From NCBI GenBank assembly GCA_013399875.1, contig VXAZ01000995.1, positions 578,797 through 642,796 on the forward strand: a DNA stretch of 64,000 nucleotides, written 5' to 3'. Shown piece by piece: positions 1 to 14,000 of the stretch. Positions within the stretch are counted from its first letter, which is position 1; each line of letters begins with the position of its first letter. The notes under the pieces are model-generated. The model did no database searches, was not told the DNA's origin, and worked only from the letters and a program-made list of their open reading frames with translations. Position numbers and translations under genes: made by a program. The DNA comes from Gymnorhina tibicen (lineage: Eukaryota > Chordata > Aves > Passeriformes > Artamidae).

Positions 1-2324
1 TTACCAGTAGTCAGCGTGTATTAAATTAGTGTTATTAAAGGACAACTTTTCAGTACTTCAGTAAGGAAGAATGACAATCTGCCTTCTCTCTGTAGTCCTA
101 ATCCAAAGCCAGAAGCAGCCAGTTGAAAGACCCCATTGGTTTTGATGGGTTTTCTATTGAGTCAGGCTGGATGGAAGGCAGCTGTGGGGAATTGGAGGGC
201 CCTGGTTTAGCAGATGCTTCTGGTTTCCTCTAAGCCCATGCAAGTCACCACAGGTCCTTCACATCATGTGTGTCTGGAGTGAAATCATGACTCCATCACA
301 GTCAGCAAGAGTCTTACCAATGACTAGGGGTGGGTTTAAAATTTTACCCCTGGTATAAGTAGGCCAGTTTATTTTATTTGCTCTGGATATTAAATATCCC
401 CAACAAGGGTGTTCTGCTTGGATTGTCTCAGTGGGCTGGTAAGCACAAGAGTTTGACTATTAAGTGTCTATAGCCCTGTTACCTGATTTGGAGCATAAAG
501 ACATACTTTCTATGCTCAGAGCCTAAAATAAAGCATATGTTATTGTAGCTGTCTAATAAAAAATAATTGGACAAAGGCCAAAATTAAATGAATCAGGACC
601 ATTTTCCCTTGCCATATCATGCCCTCAAACAGTGTTTCACCAAGGCTGCAAAAGGATTTGTGAAACGTGGCTGAGTACAGATAGTGTTTGAACAAAGAAG
701 GAATAACATTTCCTCCATCCTTCTAATACATTTGTTTCTATGTACTGTGGTAAAGCATAGGTTTTTTTTTAGGGAAAAGAAGTATATTAGTCTTCTGTAG
801 TTTTTAATGAACCACAGGGCCTGCACTTATTTTTATGTGTTACTTTTATAACTCTTGTGTTTGGGGCAGCAGGACTCTGAAATCCAGGTTGTAAGTAGGT
901 CCCGGAAACACAGAGTGAATCAATTGAACAATGCACAACAGCTGGTAACTTCATTGCTCTTGTATATTGCAGGAGTACCAGAATGGGTGCAGCCCATCTA
1001 GAAATATTTCCCGTCTTCATCTCTTTCTGAGAAAACTACTTAAACCCCTTGGTTGACCACTGGCCAAGCACTGGCCAGCCATTGTCCAGCAAACAGAGGT
1101 CAAATACGCAGCATGCAAGGTAAGATCAGTCTGTCTGTACAGCCTACTTTTGGGTGTACAAAGAAGGGTAAGTAAACTGGGAAAGCAAAAAAGGTTTTGG
1201 TCTTTAGGATCCCTTGAATTGCTTTAGGCTAAATTAATCTTTTAGGTTTTGCCAGGAATAATACATCCCTGGTGATGAAAAGACACTTATTCCTTGTAAC
1301 ACCCTTTCATTTGCAGTCCCTCCTAGCACTAGTTCCAGGGGAATTTCCAGATGAGATATTTGAAAGCTTTTTGGTTTTTATGTGCTGCTGGACCAGCATG
1401 AAGGGGAGTCACATGTGCTGGAGGATTGAACTACATTCATATCTATATGATTTCTCTCCTCCTGAGCAAACTCCATCCAGAGTTTCCCAAAACCACAAAA
1501 TGAGAATGCTTCCTCCTTCGAAGCTGGCATGGAGGAAGAGGAACTGAGCCTTTTCCAAAGACAGCTCTATCTCAGCTGAAGTTCAAAAGATTAGGAGCAC
1601 CCAGGTATAGCACTCAGAAAACCAAAAAGCGGTTTATTCAAGCCAAAATTTTTAACAAAATTTGATTTTACTCTCAAATAATTGCTTTTATATGACCAAA
1701 AAAGTTCCCAAAAAGTTAATTTTGCTGAAATTATCTAGGTAAGACAAATTTAATTCCATGATCCTCTCAGACACAGAGGCCAAGTTTGCTTGCAAGGTGC
1801 AATTTTCCCATCTCTTGTTCTTTGGATCATGAGAAAACCCAGCAGTACGCTCACCTCTAGTTGCCACCATTGCAATCTCTTATGTTTGTGTCAATATTGC
1901 CGCTGTCTGGAAGGGAATAAAATGGCATATTTGACAATGGGGAGCTGTGTCTCTAGAGCCCAAAACAATGTCATTTGGAGATATATTGTTTCTCTGTCAT
2001 ATGTAGGCAAGAGACCGTAGCTGATATCAGGGGAGTTGCACATGATGAGTTTTATCCTGTGGATAGGAAATAGTGGGATTCAGAGTGCTTGTTACTTTTT
2101 GCATGCTAATGCCCTGTTTCTCTAACATAAAGGGCTCTATAAGTTGCAGATAAGTGTTTTGTGAATCAAGCCCTAAATCCTCTCTTTATTTTAACTGGAG
2201 ATTTTAGCCAGTGGATAGCACCATCAGACATTATTCAAACATTTTACGGCTTGCAAAGAAAGTATTTCATTTTTTTTAAAGAACACTTTAAATAAGAGAA
2301 AACAAACAGTTTTGTTGGGAGCGG
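1..2324. other. Unique noncoding DNA
   Basis: AT-rich, CpG-poor sequence with no repeat or gene that I recognise. The open frames here are all under 100 codons and look like chance. An isolated splice-donor-like AAG|GTAAGA occurs at 1117-1123, but no coding frame supports it. The stretch is consistent with intergenic or deep intronic vertebrate DNA. Confidence 0.6.
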
Positions 2325-2376
2325 CCTGGTTATGGATATCTTCTTTCCACCCTGGTTATGGATATCTTCTTTCCAC
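2325..2376. repeat. Perfect 26-bp tandem duplication (two copies)
   Basis: Two identical 26-bp units lie head to tail at 2325-2350 and 2351-2376. Each starts CCTGGTTATGG and ends CTTTCCAC. The absence of any difference suggests a recent duplication by replication slippage, or an assembly or polymorphism artefact. No gene overlaps it. Confidence 0.95.
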
Positions 2377-2650
2377 CCCAGTGGCTTGATGTGACTGTTA
2401 ACCGCCATTTGGTTGCTTTATAACTGGTACAATTATTTTGTCAAAGGTTGTAGGGTTTTTTTCCTCCTGTTAAAAACAAAAAAGTTAGTTTACAGTTTAT
2501 TAACTTAGATTACTGCTAATAGCTCCCATGAGTCTTTCTACTGAAACAAGGACCAGGATAACTGATTTCTTAAGGCCAATCTGGAAGACTTTAAAACGCA
2601 TTAATAGCTATCACTGAAACAGCAGGAGGAAGAATAATCTGTCATTTGGG

Positions 2651-2757
2651 TTTTTTTCTTTTTTCTTTCTTTTCTCTGCATAAACTTTTCCCCCAACTTT
2701 ATCTATTATTGTTGCTTGCTCTTTCTCTCCCTTTTTATCTTTTCCTTCTTTTTACAG
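2651..2757 (+). repeat. Long pyrimidine-rich tract ending in CAG
   Basis: About 107 bases of mostly T and C, interrupted by short AT-containing stretches. It ends in a run of T and C followed by TTTACAG at 2751-2757. The end has the form of a plus-strand splice acceptor, but the sequence after it shows no convincing coding frame. It is best treated as a low-complexity tract with acceptor resemblance. Confidence 0.55.
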
Positions 2758-5700
2758 CTATTAACAGGCTACGTTTTCCGTGAGTTCAAATAATCAGCAA
2801 GGACTCTTTTTTGACTGTTCAGGGAGCACATTAGCACCCAAATAGGAAACAAAGACTGGTTCAGGGAAAAAGTAAAATGATACTTTAAAGTGTGGAGGCC
2901 CTGAGTCAAAACACCCCAATTTCAAAGGAGTATAGATCCAGTGCAGAATATCATTCATGATGAACATTTGATATTTTTAAAAAAATTGCATTTTTTTTAT
3001 GCATAAATATTTGTAAAATCAAAACACCCAGGTCAAATAGTAAGCCATGCAAGTGTGTAGCTTACATGTCTTTGAAGAAGGCAATAATTTATTGCATGGG
3101 TTTATCAGAAGAAAAGGAATTTCCCTTCTTCACAGATTTGGCATGACTTCTCCAGTCATATCTTTCCATCCTAATCCTCAGTTTTATGGCCAAAGAGGAA
3201 TGCATGAATGAAGGCTGAGCAGAAGTGCTTACTCAGTATGTCTGAAATAGTGTCTGGGATATCTGCTGAAGACTATGACAAAAACCTTTTGCTTACTTTT
3301 AGTCCCTTGTCACAGTTGCTATAGTGAATAATGGAGGAAATTTGATTTTCTGTGGAAGGACTTTAGGCAGTTAAAACAGCTGGGATATTTGTTATCCAGG
3401 TACTAACATTGCAGTACTCAGTGCCAAACATCATGAGAAAGTGATAATATTGGACCACATTTTCAGGAATAAGAGTGTAGATATAAACAGGGAAATTATA
3501 ATATTCTGAGTGTTCTTATTTCTTCTATGGCTTGAAGTTGTGTTGTTAGGCAGTCTGGAGCATCAGCCATCCAGCTGAGATGCTGGGTGAAATTTCCTGT
3601 CTTTCTTTCCTGAGTAGTGGAGTCATGCACTTGTTACGTGTCTTGATTTTCATGGGTTTGGTGCACTGCCTGATCAGAGAAGGAACCTTTACTATGCTAG
3701 GTGCTATACAAATAAAAGTAACCGCTAATTGTTCTTTCCTGAAATATTTTATAATTAAAAAATTCTTATTTCTATTATCTGAAATAAAGAGGAATTAGGG
3801 TGGGGATGGGAAGAAGGGGTGCTCCTCTCATATCTAATGGGAAGATGCAATAAATCAGAAATAGTGGCTTTGAGACCTGAAAAGATCAAATAAGTTCAGC
3901 TTAGATGTTTCGGTATTGTTCTTCCCACTACTTAGCAGGGGGGTTTTGATCAGATACAGCATTGCACATATGTGGGAAGTGAACTGAGACAGTTACTAAA
4001 TCACTCTGCCTCTGCCCTTCAAGACTGTGAACTGGTGTTTGTCATAGCAACATACTTTGAATCGTCCATGATATTATTAACCAGAATGTAGAACATGAAG
4101 GAAAGATCTAGCCTACCTGCAGCAGAGGTGTATTTTATAAAACAAGTAATAAAGTAAGAGCACAGAACTACTTCTTAAGAGTAATTCCTGAAAATTTTAC
4201 CTGGGAAATAGATTAAATTATGTGGATTTCAGTTATTGGCATCATCAGGTGCCATAAATCAGCATAATTCCTTCAAAGTTGGTTTTATCATATTTACAGT
4301 ATTTTACTGTGGTCTGTATTTCGCTTAGCTGAAAAGCTTTGTAGACATATATTTTCATTAAAATATATGCTTCCAGGAGTTTATTTCAAACCTGTTCAGT
4401 GCTTTAGTAGAAATGCTTTATTTTCAGTCCTGAATGGGGATCATACCATTGTTCTCTCTCCTCAGCATTTTCTGGTTTTATTCTTTATTGATTCACAAAT
4501 GTATACTGAAGGACCCAGTGTTATCAGACAGACAAGTTATGGCATAATCCTATTTTCCTGGAATAAGTTTTGCATATAGTTCCGTAGTGTGCTAAAAAAA
4601 TGTCCACTTATATGAGAAAATCAAAAAGTTAAAACAAAAATGCCCAATGGATTTATTGGGAAAATACACGTCATTTTCTACTACCAGTTCTTTTTGACAC
4701 TCAGCTGTTGATGTTCAAGCACTCCTGTAGTAAAAGCGACTACAGTCTATGACAGATAGTATGGTAATGAAATGGCATACTTTTCTTTTACACTGAAATT
4801 TCAATAAGGGTGGAATTTTGCCTCAAAAAGAGGGCAGTGATCTTCTCACAAACACTGTCCTTTGTCCTGAGGCACACAAAATCCCTAAATCCCTACAATA
4901 TTTTATCTAAAGATAATTTTGCACCAGCCCAGGCATGAAAAAGAAAAGTATATCAGATGCAGCTGGAAAGGTCCTGTTGCTCAGGGAGAAGGTAAATTAA
5001 AGGTTTCTATCTTATCTGTATTTCAATTACAATTTTATTTTTGGTCCCTGACAGTGCAGACAGTTGAAGTCTTGGGAAGTGGAAACACTCACAGATGTAA
5101 GAAAAAAAGAATCTTTAATGATGGAGATGTATATATTTGAACTATGTGGCTTTTCATGCAGGGTATACATGACATTTAAATAAAAATTTGGACTCTTTTG
5201 GGGGGGTCTATCTGTTTGAACTCACTTGAAGATTTCCTTTATTCTGCTTTTTTTTTGCCTTAGCAATAATGACCTAGTTTAGGAGTCCAGTTCTGGATGA
5301 CTCGTTCTAGGGGTCAGCCTTAACTAAACCAGTTTTCAAGGACCAAAACTGTTAATCACAAAGGTGCTGGTCTGACTTTGTTTGGTGTCCATGGTGCATA
5401 TTTGTATCCAGTTTTCTGAGAACTGGATGGTAAAGTCTTGAGATAAACACCTTTTAGCTCTTGGACACCTGGCTCTGTGGGAGAAGACCAGAGAAGACTT
5501 CTACCTCCTCTGTCGGGCTGTTCAAAGATGATGTAAGTCATGAAAACAGGAAAGTTCTTCACGTGAGAACAGGAAGAAGATAGGTGAGTTGGAGATCACC
5601 TTTATGGTTTCAGAAAGGCTAAGAAAGACTGTTAAAATCCTGTAGTACATTTGGGGTAAATATGAATCTGAGCTGGGCTCCAATTGCTGAAACTAGTTTC

Positions 5701-5859
5701 TACTTGGAGCTTTATCGCAGACATCTCTGGTCTTCTCTTGTTTTCTCCCAGATAAGAAATGCTCTGAAAATGATCCTGCTGACTGAGATTTCAGTACCTT
5801 CTGATTTTAGCTGCAACAACGTTATTTTAAAGTAGAGGGTTAACATCACTGAAAACTAG
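2758..5859. other. Unique noncoding DNA
   Basis: No recognisable gene or clear repeat. A short string near 3688-3712 (TACTATGCTAGGTGCTATAC) faintly recalls ancient amniote SINE sequence but is too short to call. Open frames are all under 75 codons. The rest is AT-rich single-copy-looking sequence. Confidence 0.55.
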
Positions 5860-5915
5860 TGAGAGAGAGAGGCTAGAGAAGGTGAGAGGAGGTGAGAGAA
5901 AAAGGCTGGAGAAAA
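5860..5915. repeat. GA-rich purine tract
   Basis: A GAGAGAGAGA core followed by degenerate GGTGAGAGGAGGTGAGAG units on the plus strand. It is a short imperfect purine microsatellite with no neighbouring gene. Confidence 0.8.
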
Positions 5916-8900
5916 GTTACAATCGTGAGAAAATGTCAAACACCAAAATTTTTTCAAGTCTCATCATTTTCACTTGCTTAAAAAAGGTACATGTGAAAAG
6001 ATCCAAACCTTTTAAAATAGGATGATTTATTGAGTAAATCTCTTATTGTCTACATGCATACACACACATTTGTCCTCTCCACTTCTACAAATATAGAATA
6101 CTCATATATTTGTGCCTGTGTGTATCAGTAAGTGTCCACACATATGCAGAATTATTTGCTGCCTTCTCATTTGGGAAAGGAAGACTGAGAAGAATTTTCT
6201 GTCTTCTACTTTTCGTCTTGAAAATATTTTCTTGTGTGTGTCTCAGATTCACACACAAATATTCACTAAGGCAATTTCCAGTCAACACGAGATGTGAACA
6301 GTTCCATGACTCGTTGCATTCTATATTTCATTATCTTCAGCAAAACGTGTGTCTCCTCTTTGGTATCACAGAAACACATCAGGGTTTTCATGTGACACAG
6401 TTAAAATTCACAGTGTGTTCTCAGAAAATGTACCAGGCAAACATTTTAGGGTCTGGTGGTATCCTATGGAGAAAGACCTGCAGAAATCACCAGGATAGAA
6501 TGATGAATGGATTCTGGATTATATTGCAGTTGAAAAGTATCAGAAAGCTATCTAATACATCTTCTACTGTTTAGTGAACAGGACTCACATTAGGTAATGG
6601 CAGCAGAAAACATTAAAGACAATTGTATATGATGTAGTATTCGGTCAGATTCATTCACAGTGTATAGTCATTTCCAAATGGCATTTTGCTGTTCTTTGTT
6701 CTGCAGCAGTGTCTAATATTTCTAAACATTTTTAGGCTCTGTGACACCTTAATGGTATACAATAACAGTATGCCTCCCTCTTAGAAAAATGGATACTCTC
6801 ATTTTTCTAAACATTGTGCCTTTACCTTTAACCATTTCCATTTAAATGCAAATTTCAATCATGTCCACCTCTCTGTATTCCAACAGAAACCTGGGGAAAA
6901 GACTATACCTTAAATCCTCATTTCTCCATAAAGGGAGCTGTTTCCTTCAGGTATGTCACTCCATGTTATCTATCTTCCTTCTCATTTTACACATCATCAT
7001 TGTGGCAAGTTTAACTTGCAGAATTCACAAATAAAAAACAGTTTTCTTTTTTGTTGAAAACTCTGCTGGTTTTATGTGCTAAAAGAAAATGGACATTTTT
7101 AGTTATATTTATTTCCTGTTAAATGTGTCTGACATAACTGCAATGGAAATTTCCTATTCAAGCCTTTGAATTATTCCCAGCATTTGCAAATGTTTATACA
7201 CTCAAAAGTTTTTCATTTCCTAAACAACTGCGGACAAATTAAGTTAATTTGTATCATAGGTTTGGATTAATCTTGCAATTATTGTTCCAGTTTAAAGTAA
7301 ATAATTGAATTTCAGAGTTAAGGATAAAATGTGATGCTATGAAACATATGTGATACTGGTGTCAGTTTCCTGAATGTCTGTTCTTCGTATGCAGCTTAGC
7401 AACACATTTGAGCAATTCATTAAGGTGTCTCTGCTTAGTGAGTCTTCAGAGAGAAAGTTACATTTGAATCTGGTGTGTAAAAAACACTCAGAAAACAGCC
7501 AACCGAAACAAAACATCTCCCTCCCCTCTCACCCCTTACCAAAAAACCAAATCCCACACCCTTTATCTCTTGTTAGTCCCTCTTGATTTACTTTTGACAA
7601 GAGAGGGCACTGTGATAACATTCTAAAGAGTGGACATATTTGTATATTCTTGCCTCTGAGACAGAAAGGAAGCCAGGGATTAACCCCTGCACCAATTACT
7701 TTACAATACAGCAACTACTTCAGCACAAAGCAGGGTTGGGACGGGAAGAGAAAATTTAACTAATTAGTGCAAGTCACAGTGTTATTTACGGGAATTAGTT
7801 GGAAGAAAAATTGTTGAGTGGGCTCATAGAAAAAGAATGTCTGATTTGGAGTGTATTTTTTTAATTCTCACTTTGAGTTCTCTTTCACTGGCTGAGAAAT
7901 TTAGCTGAAGACACTTACTGGCTTCAGACCTTCAAGATAATTAAACATATTCGAAATACTGTGCAGGTATATTTTTTCAGCAATATTTGTAAACCTATAT
8001 TAAATGCAGCTGTGTGGATTTCTAACTCTCCATCATATTTCTGGTACTGGGGGGTTCTAAGACCATTTATTGTAGGTCAGAAATATCTTGTGTCTGTCAT
8101 TTTAAAATTAAGCATTAAATGTTCTAGCCATGATATAAAAATTACCTTGCAAATACTGTGTTTTCTTTATTAAGTGGGATGAAAGTGATTTGAGCACCAT
8201 TTTAAATGTAGATAAGTTAGGGGCAGTTCAGTTCTGAGGCGGCCAGGGTTCAGGGAAGGAGACAATTTAAGACTTTAAGCCCCTCACTTTGAAAATCATA
8301 TTATTTTTAAATGTCATAGGCTGGGTACTTGGAACTGCTAGTTATTTTCAGAAAATCTTGCCTATGTGTGGATTATTGTTGTGGTTTTAAGAATGGTATT
8401 CCCTAAATTTAGTGCCCCCCCTCCCTTTGCCCTCAAGACACTCTTAAACCAGACACCACTTGCTTCCCCTGACCAGCTTCTGCCTTCCCTTTCCCACTCT
8501 GGGGATGGACTTGAGAACTGAAGGCACAAAAAGATGAAAATTACAGGTTGAATTAAGAACAATTTACTGGAAACAGCAATGAGATTAGAAAACATACACT
8601 AACAGCAACTATATTAATAACAAAAGTGCACAATAAGAGAGAATGTTTCACATACAAAAACGTTCATCTCAAAGCCTGACCTGACTGCAGCCACATTTTC
8701 CCCACAGGAAAAGGAGCACCTTTCTTCACAGAAGCCAGAAAAAAGAATCCTGTTCTCCCAGTCCCTGGCAATGACCTAAGATGGTATTGAATAACATTTG
8801 GGTCTTGGCCATGCCCACTCAGCACAGCACATGGCAGCCCAGAAATCCTGGGCTCAAGAGACCTGACAGGCTCAGCCTGGCTACTGTAAAAAAATTAACT

Positions 8901-10901
8901 TTGTTCTGATTGGAACTAGGACACTTATGAATGTAAAACTGTATTGGTGGTAGGGGCAGGACATGTTTATCCTGTCTTGCTGCCATATGCCAAGTGCATT
9001 CTTGGTGAGATATTGTTGATAAGAATAAATGTCATCTGAAGGAAAGAAAAATTAGAGGATGTTATTAGAATTTTAAATTTTAATGAATGTGTTGTGGACC
9101 CTTAATTTCCTTTTTTCCCCAAACTGCAACAACTAGTGCAAGCATTCAGACAAATAAGTGTTTTCATAAATATTGCAGTTTATGTGAAATATATATGTTT
9201 AATCCACAATATATGTTTGTATTTCACTCTACTTTCAGATATCAGAGACAGATTCGTATGATGAGAAGAGAAAGATTAATTTGATTATGTAAGCCTTTGG
9301 CCTTTGACTTTAGCTGTTCTGGGTTGATTTTCAATGGCTTGCAAGAGATGTGTGGGAATGATTGTGCTCTATTAAAGGAATTTTACTTGTTGCTTGTAAA
9401 ACTTAGTTGGGGTAAAATCCCTGTGGTAGGTTGGGGAGTTATGTGACTACCTTGGTTTTCTTGTTTATATTTGTTCATGCAAACTTCATGCCAGGAGTCT
9501 TGAAAACGTGGAAGAGGTCCTTTCCTTTCCATAACAAAAACTCAGATGTTCTTACCCTTAATTTTTTTTTCCTCCAAAATGTGAATTCTCTTTCTCCTAT
9601 AGAAAAGCTGTGGGAAAATGAAAAAGAAAGAAATACTCTGAAAGTTTCAACTTTCTGAGATTAGAGGAATAAACAGGACTATTTTTTTCCTGCTTTATAA
9701 TTATGCTTGTTTCTTTCTAATTCATGCAGGCTGGAGCAGATGAGTACATGACACTAGGTGATTAGAAGAGACTGCTATTTCCCGCAGAAGTGAGAAAACA
9801 TCATTTGAGTCTACTTCTCCCTTCTATTTTGTTCTTCTGCTTTTGAGCTGGAAGGATATATTAGCTAATGGGTAGTTCCCTGCTCTCTGTCTTGATCCAG
9901 AAACAGACAGAGAAAATTAACAGACAGTGCTTGAAGATTAGCTATCATTAAGTCAAGCTTTGACATATGTGGCTAATTGAAGGAATACCAGGTACAACAG
10001 GAAAGGAAGAATAATGGGTAATACTTACTTAGAATAGACTTGTTTAGCCTTAAATCCAATAAGAGCGTGATAGTGCTTAGATAAACTTAAGGGAGTTAAG
10101 ATCTTACAGACTCTTCACGCACCGATTACTGTTAAAAACTCTCTATCCCAGATGGTAATTCTTTGACAAATGTTATTTTTTTTTTTAAGTGACAACTGAT
10201 AGACCTTGTTGTTAACAAAATTATAATCCTTTTCTTTAGTATGATGCAAAAACTTGCTTCTTGGATACTTTTTGTTTATTTTTGCATTTTGGCTTCACTT
10301 GACTTACTTGAAAGGTAGATAACTGCAGATTTGGACCTGAGTGTTTCAATAGTTTGTGTTTCCACATGGGCCACTGTAAAAACAGGATGGAGTCATGGAG
10401 AGCTGAATTATTGCAAAGCTGAAGCAGAAAAGGAAAGATTTTATAGATCCAGACTCTGCTTATATCTCATCTGTGCTTTCATCTCTCCAACAGTCATTGC
10501 ACAGGTGGGCACAACAGACGAACCTATATTGCCAAAGTGGAAAGCACACACATTAGCTTCTTGGACCTTGTCAGGATTACACAAAAAAAAAGGGGTTTGT
10601 GGATTACTGTAAAATCCAGAGGTGTGCCATTCAGCCTGGAATTTAGTCTGATATTTGCTATTTGCACAACTTTCAGGACAGGGCATTTAAGTGAATAAAA
10701 CATGCTTTTAAAACATTCTTATCAAGAACAAGCAGAAACTCCAGAAAATATTCTGGCACGTAATTTGAAATACAGTGCAGAAAACTCATCAGGATATATT
10801 GATGGCTTTTATGAAATAAGCCCATTTCCTTCAGGCAAATATGTAGGGATTCATTCTCTTTTTCTGTCTACCCCTATGGTATGATGATGATGCATGGAGC
10901 A
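5916..10901. other. Unique noncoding DNA
   Basis: Contains the longest ATG-to-stop frame of the window (plus strand, 6110-6574, 154 codons). Its Cys/Phe/His-rich composition and lack of any family resemblance make it look like chance. No transposon was recognised. 8400-8900 is slightly richer in G and C. Short T runs occur at about 9560 and 10170. Confidence 0.55.
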
Positions 10902-10943
10902 GTTTGTGTGTGTGTATGTAGGTGTGAGTGTGGGGGGTGAGGG
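10902..10943. repeat. Degenerate TG microsatellite
   Basis: A GTGTGTGTGT core is followed by TATGTAGGTGTGAGTG and a run of six G. It is an imperfect (TG)n simple repeat, possibly able to form Z-DNA, with no gene context. Confidence 0.8.
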
Positions 10944-11005
10944 TATTTAAGCAAGCAGCCTCTCTATTACATATTTATATTGAGAGCATGCATATAGTTC
11001 TAGCA

Positions 11006-11070
11006 CAAAAAAAAAAGAGAAAGAAAAAGAAAAACCCCACCAAACTAAACAAAAAACCCCAACAAAAACC
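11006..11070. repeat. A-rich low-complexity tract
   Basis: A run of A, then AGAAAGAAAAAG-type purines, then A-rich sequence broken by short C runs. Open frames across it encode only Lys-rich, or on the other strand Phe-rich, peptides and are artefacts. It could be a decayed poly-A tail, but no retroelement is recognisable upstream. Confidence 0.75.
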
Positions 11071-14000
11071 TTTGCAAGCCCTAGGCTTATATTCGTCTGT
11101 GGCATGTGGTTGACTGGCAGGCTGAATTTTGTCATGAATAATGTTTAAAAGGCACTGGCTTTCTTCCATGAGCAACACATAACTTTTCTGATCCACATCT
11201 AAGGAGGCAAGTATGTAAACTAGACACTTAGAACCTGATCATCTTTGTATAGTTATTTTCCTGCTTCCTATTTCCAATTGTCTTTGTCTAAAAATGGGCC
11301 AGAGTTAGCAGTTACCTATGAAGGTGCTATAATGTTGATGAGTTTTTGTTTACTGCTTGCTGTAGTGGGTAGAAGAAGGCAAACCATGGGTGAAAGGTGA
11401 GCAGCCAGGTCAGCAGGTACCCAAACTGACACAGACAATGAGGCTCCATGAGCTTTTTCTGGTGGAGATACTGCACCACACAGTTCCATTGTATAATATG
11501 TCACACGCAAGAGACTACCACAGCTTCTTATGATGTCTCGTACATCATAGAACAGAATTTGACTTTTCAAAATTAACCTGTTTAAAGATCATAAATTGTG
11601 CCAACCATTCATCTGCATGGGGGAATCACATCTGAAAATTAAATCCTGAAGTGTGATCCATCTGTTTTTGCTGTCAGGCTCAGCCCCAGGAACTCCTAAG
11701 CAGTTGTTGTTGTTGCTGCTTTTTAATAGGGTAGGACAGTAATGCACAGTCCTCCAGATGTGTCCTGATCTTGTCTTGAGATTCCCACACTTGACCTCAG
11801 GTTGACATTGAAAACCCATCTGAGGCCCAACAGAATTACAGTGCCCTTCATAAAGAGAAGAAAAAACTTCCAAAGCTGGAGTGCTGGAAAATGTTCAGTA
11901 ACCAGTGGATGGCTCTGATATAAACTTTAGTAACCTAGTGAGAGTGGAGAGAAAAAGGAGGGAGTTTTTCTGACTTCTAGTGTAGCACAGTACTTGTTCT
12001 TGCCTCCTGAAGCCTAGTTATTGAATGCTTAATCATGTGACTAGGAGGACTGTGTTGCAGCATATCAGAAATATAAAGATCGTTTTCTTTCCCCAAAAGT
12101 TTGGTAATTATTAACTCAATAAAAAGCAGACCTTTTTAATTTTTGCCATCATCTCTGGGTAGGAGTGAGCAGCAGATAATTCACTGTCAGAGCATTTCTA
12201 ATTTTAACTAGTGTGGGTATTTCTCAAATAAGCGAAGAAAGGTAGTGAAACTGTGCATTGCTACAACTCAGACAATGAGCCTCTGGACCTACTGTAAATG
12301 CTGATAATACAAACCCAATGCCATTCAGTGTCTAAGTAATTTCAAACAACCATATTTAATGAGATTTGAGTCTACACTGCCCTGAGCAGAACATTAATAT
12401 AACACGAGGCACTGAGCCACTCTAACGTCCCATTCACTTTATACAAAGCAATGCGAGGGTGACTCCAAATGACAAGTTGGCACTATGATTCCTCTTCTGT
12501 TCCTCAGAAATACCAGGTGCTGTGCTGAGAAGCAACCAGCTTTACCTTTTGGAAACCTGAAGCTTGTTTTCTTACTGGCTGCAGTGGACCTCTAGGGATA
12601 GTTTTATAAACCACCCAAATAAACCTCATTTTTATTGGAAATGTGCACAGAACAAATAGAAGGGGAAATAGTTTGCACTGGAATATTTCTGATAACTGCA
12701 ACTTTAAGAAGAAAGTTGACATGAAGGACTGCCTTCATCATTAAAGAACTGCATGGTACAAGCTGCCCTGCCTTAATCACAGCTGTCATGAAAAAAGGAA
12801 ATAGATTTTTAGGGTCCAGATAGGATTTCTCCTTGGAAATGTCAGGAGTGATTGATGTAAGACACAAGTAAAAAGCTACTCACTAAACGTGTGTTGTCTA
12901 CACTTTGAATCCTGCCTCCCCCCACCCGATATGGTGTTGTCATGATTTTAACAAGTCACAGGAAGAGTTAAGCTGTGCTTTCTGAATAAATTAGTACAGT
13001 CACAAAATGACACTTCCCTGACCTTTGCAAAAGGTGGAGAGTATAACGGTAAGACATACAGGGCTGTTAAACAATGTCGTTTTTTTTTTTTTTAACCACT
13101 CTGACAAAAGGTGCAAGCTCTTTAAAACAGTTTCCTAATGCACTTCAGCAAGAGAGCTAACTGACTGTCATAAGATGACATGCGTAACACAGAGATCCTG
13201 CTACACATTTTGATGCAAAGGAACACCCTGTTAGTTGAAAATCATTGCTAACTGGATTCAGATGTTAGAGATGAAGTACATGGAACACAGTACATTTGGT
13301 AAAGCTTAAAGAAGCTTTAAAAAAAAAAGAACATAAATCTTTAGCTGTGGCCTTTTATCAGCTCTTAATTTGTCATGGTATTTTAATTACTGACAGTGTA
13401 GAAATTTTAATCCATATGTTAGGGGAGATGATGCTTATTTCTTGCCCCTTCTCTTGAAAAACAGTTTTTAAAAGTTATCAGGCCTGCATGCACATGGAAG
13501 TTTTAAAAGCTTGCAATGGGCCGTTTCAAAGTTCTTTTAGCTCCATGTCATGCACATATTCAGAAACTTTTATCCATGTTGACTTTGGAAGTTATAAATT
13601 CAAACCGTAAAAGTGACATAAATTTCTTTGGGTGACTCCAATTTGATGGGACCAGATTTTCAGAGGACTTCTGCTCATCATTGTAAGTTGCATTTTAATT
13701 GTTTCAAGAGGGGCATTCAAATAGATAAGTATATGATTTGGGGTGTTTGAAAATAAAGAGCAAACCTGATCTCTTATGTGGTGAGACACTGTTTTTGCTC
13801 ATTTTTCATTTTTTTCCATTTTTTAATTTTTGTGAGGTTGTTGCCCTTTTAATCACCTTATTTTCAGGACTTACATGTGTGACTGCTGAGACATACACAA
13901 AATATGATCAAATTGGTACATGAAGCTAAGGGAAGCAATAAGGTATTCTCAGTACTGCATGAGTGCAGTTAAGTCATTTTGAAATCAATAATCCCCTTGC

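Noticed and set aside
1111..1130. Strong splice-donor-like AAG|GTAAGA
   Set aside because: No acceptor or coding frame pairs with it, and such matches are common in long noncoding DNA.
3688..3712. Possible MIR-like scrap (TACTATGCTAGGTGCTATAC)
   Set aside because: Too short and isolated to separate from chance.
6110..6574. Longest ATG-to-stop frame (plus strand, 154 codons)
   Set aside because: Composition is Cys/Phe/His-rich and follows a GTGT/CACA-rich patch at its start. There is no recognisable domain, and the length is near chance expectation for 64 kb of AT-rich DNA.
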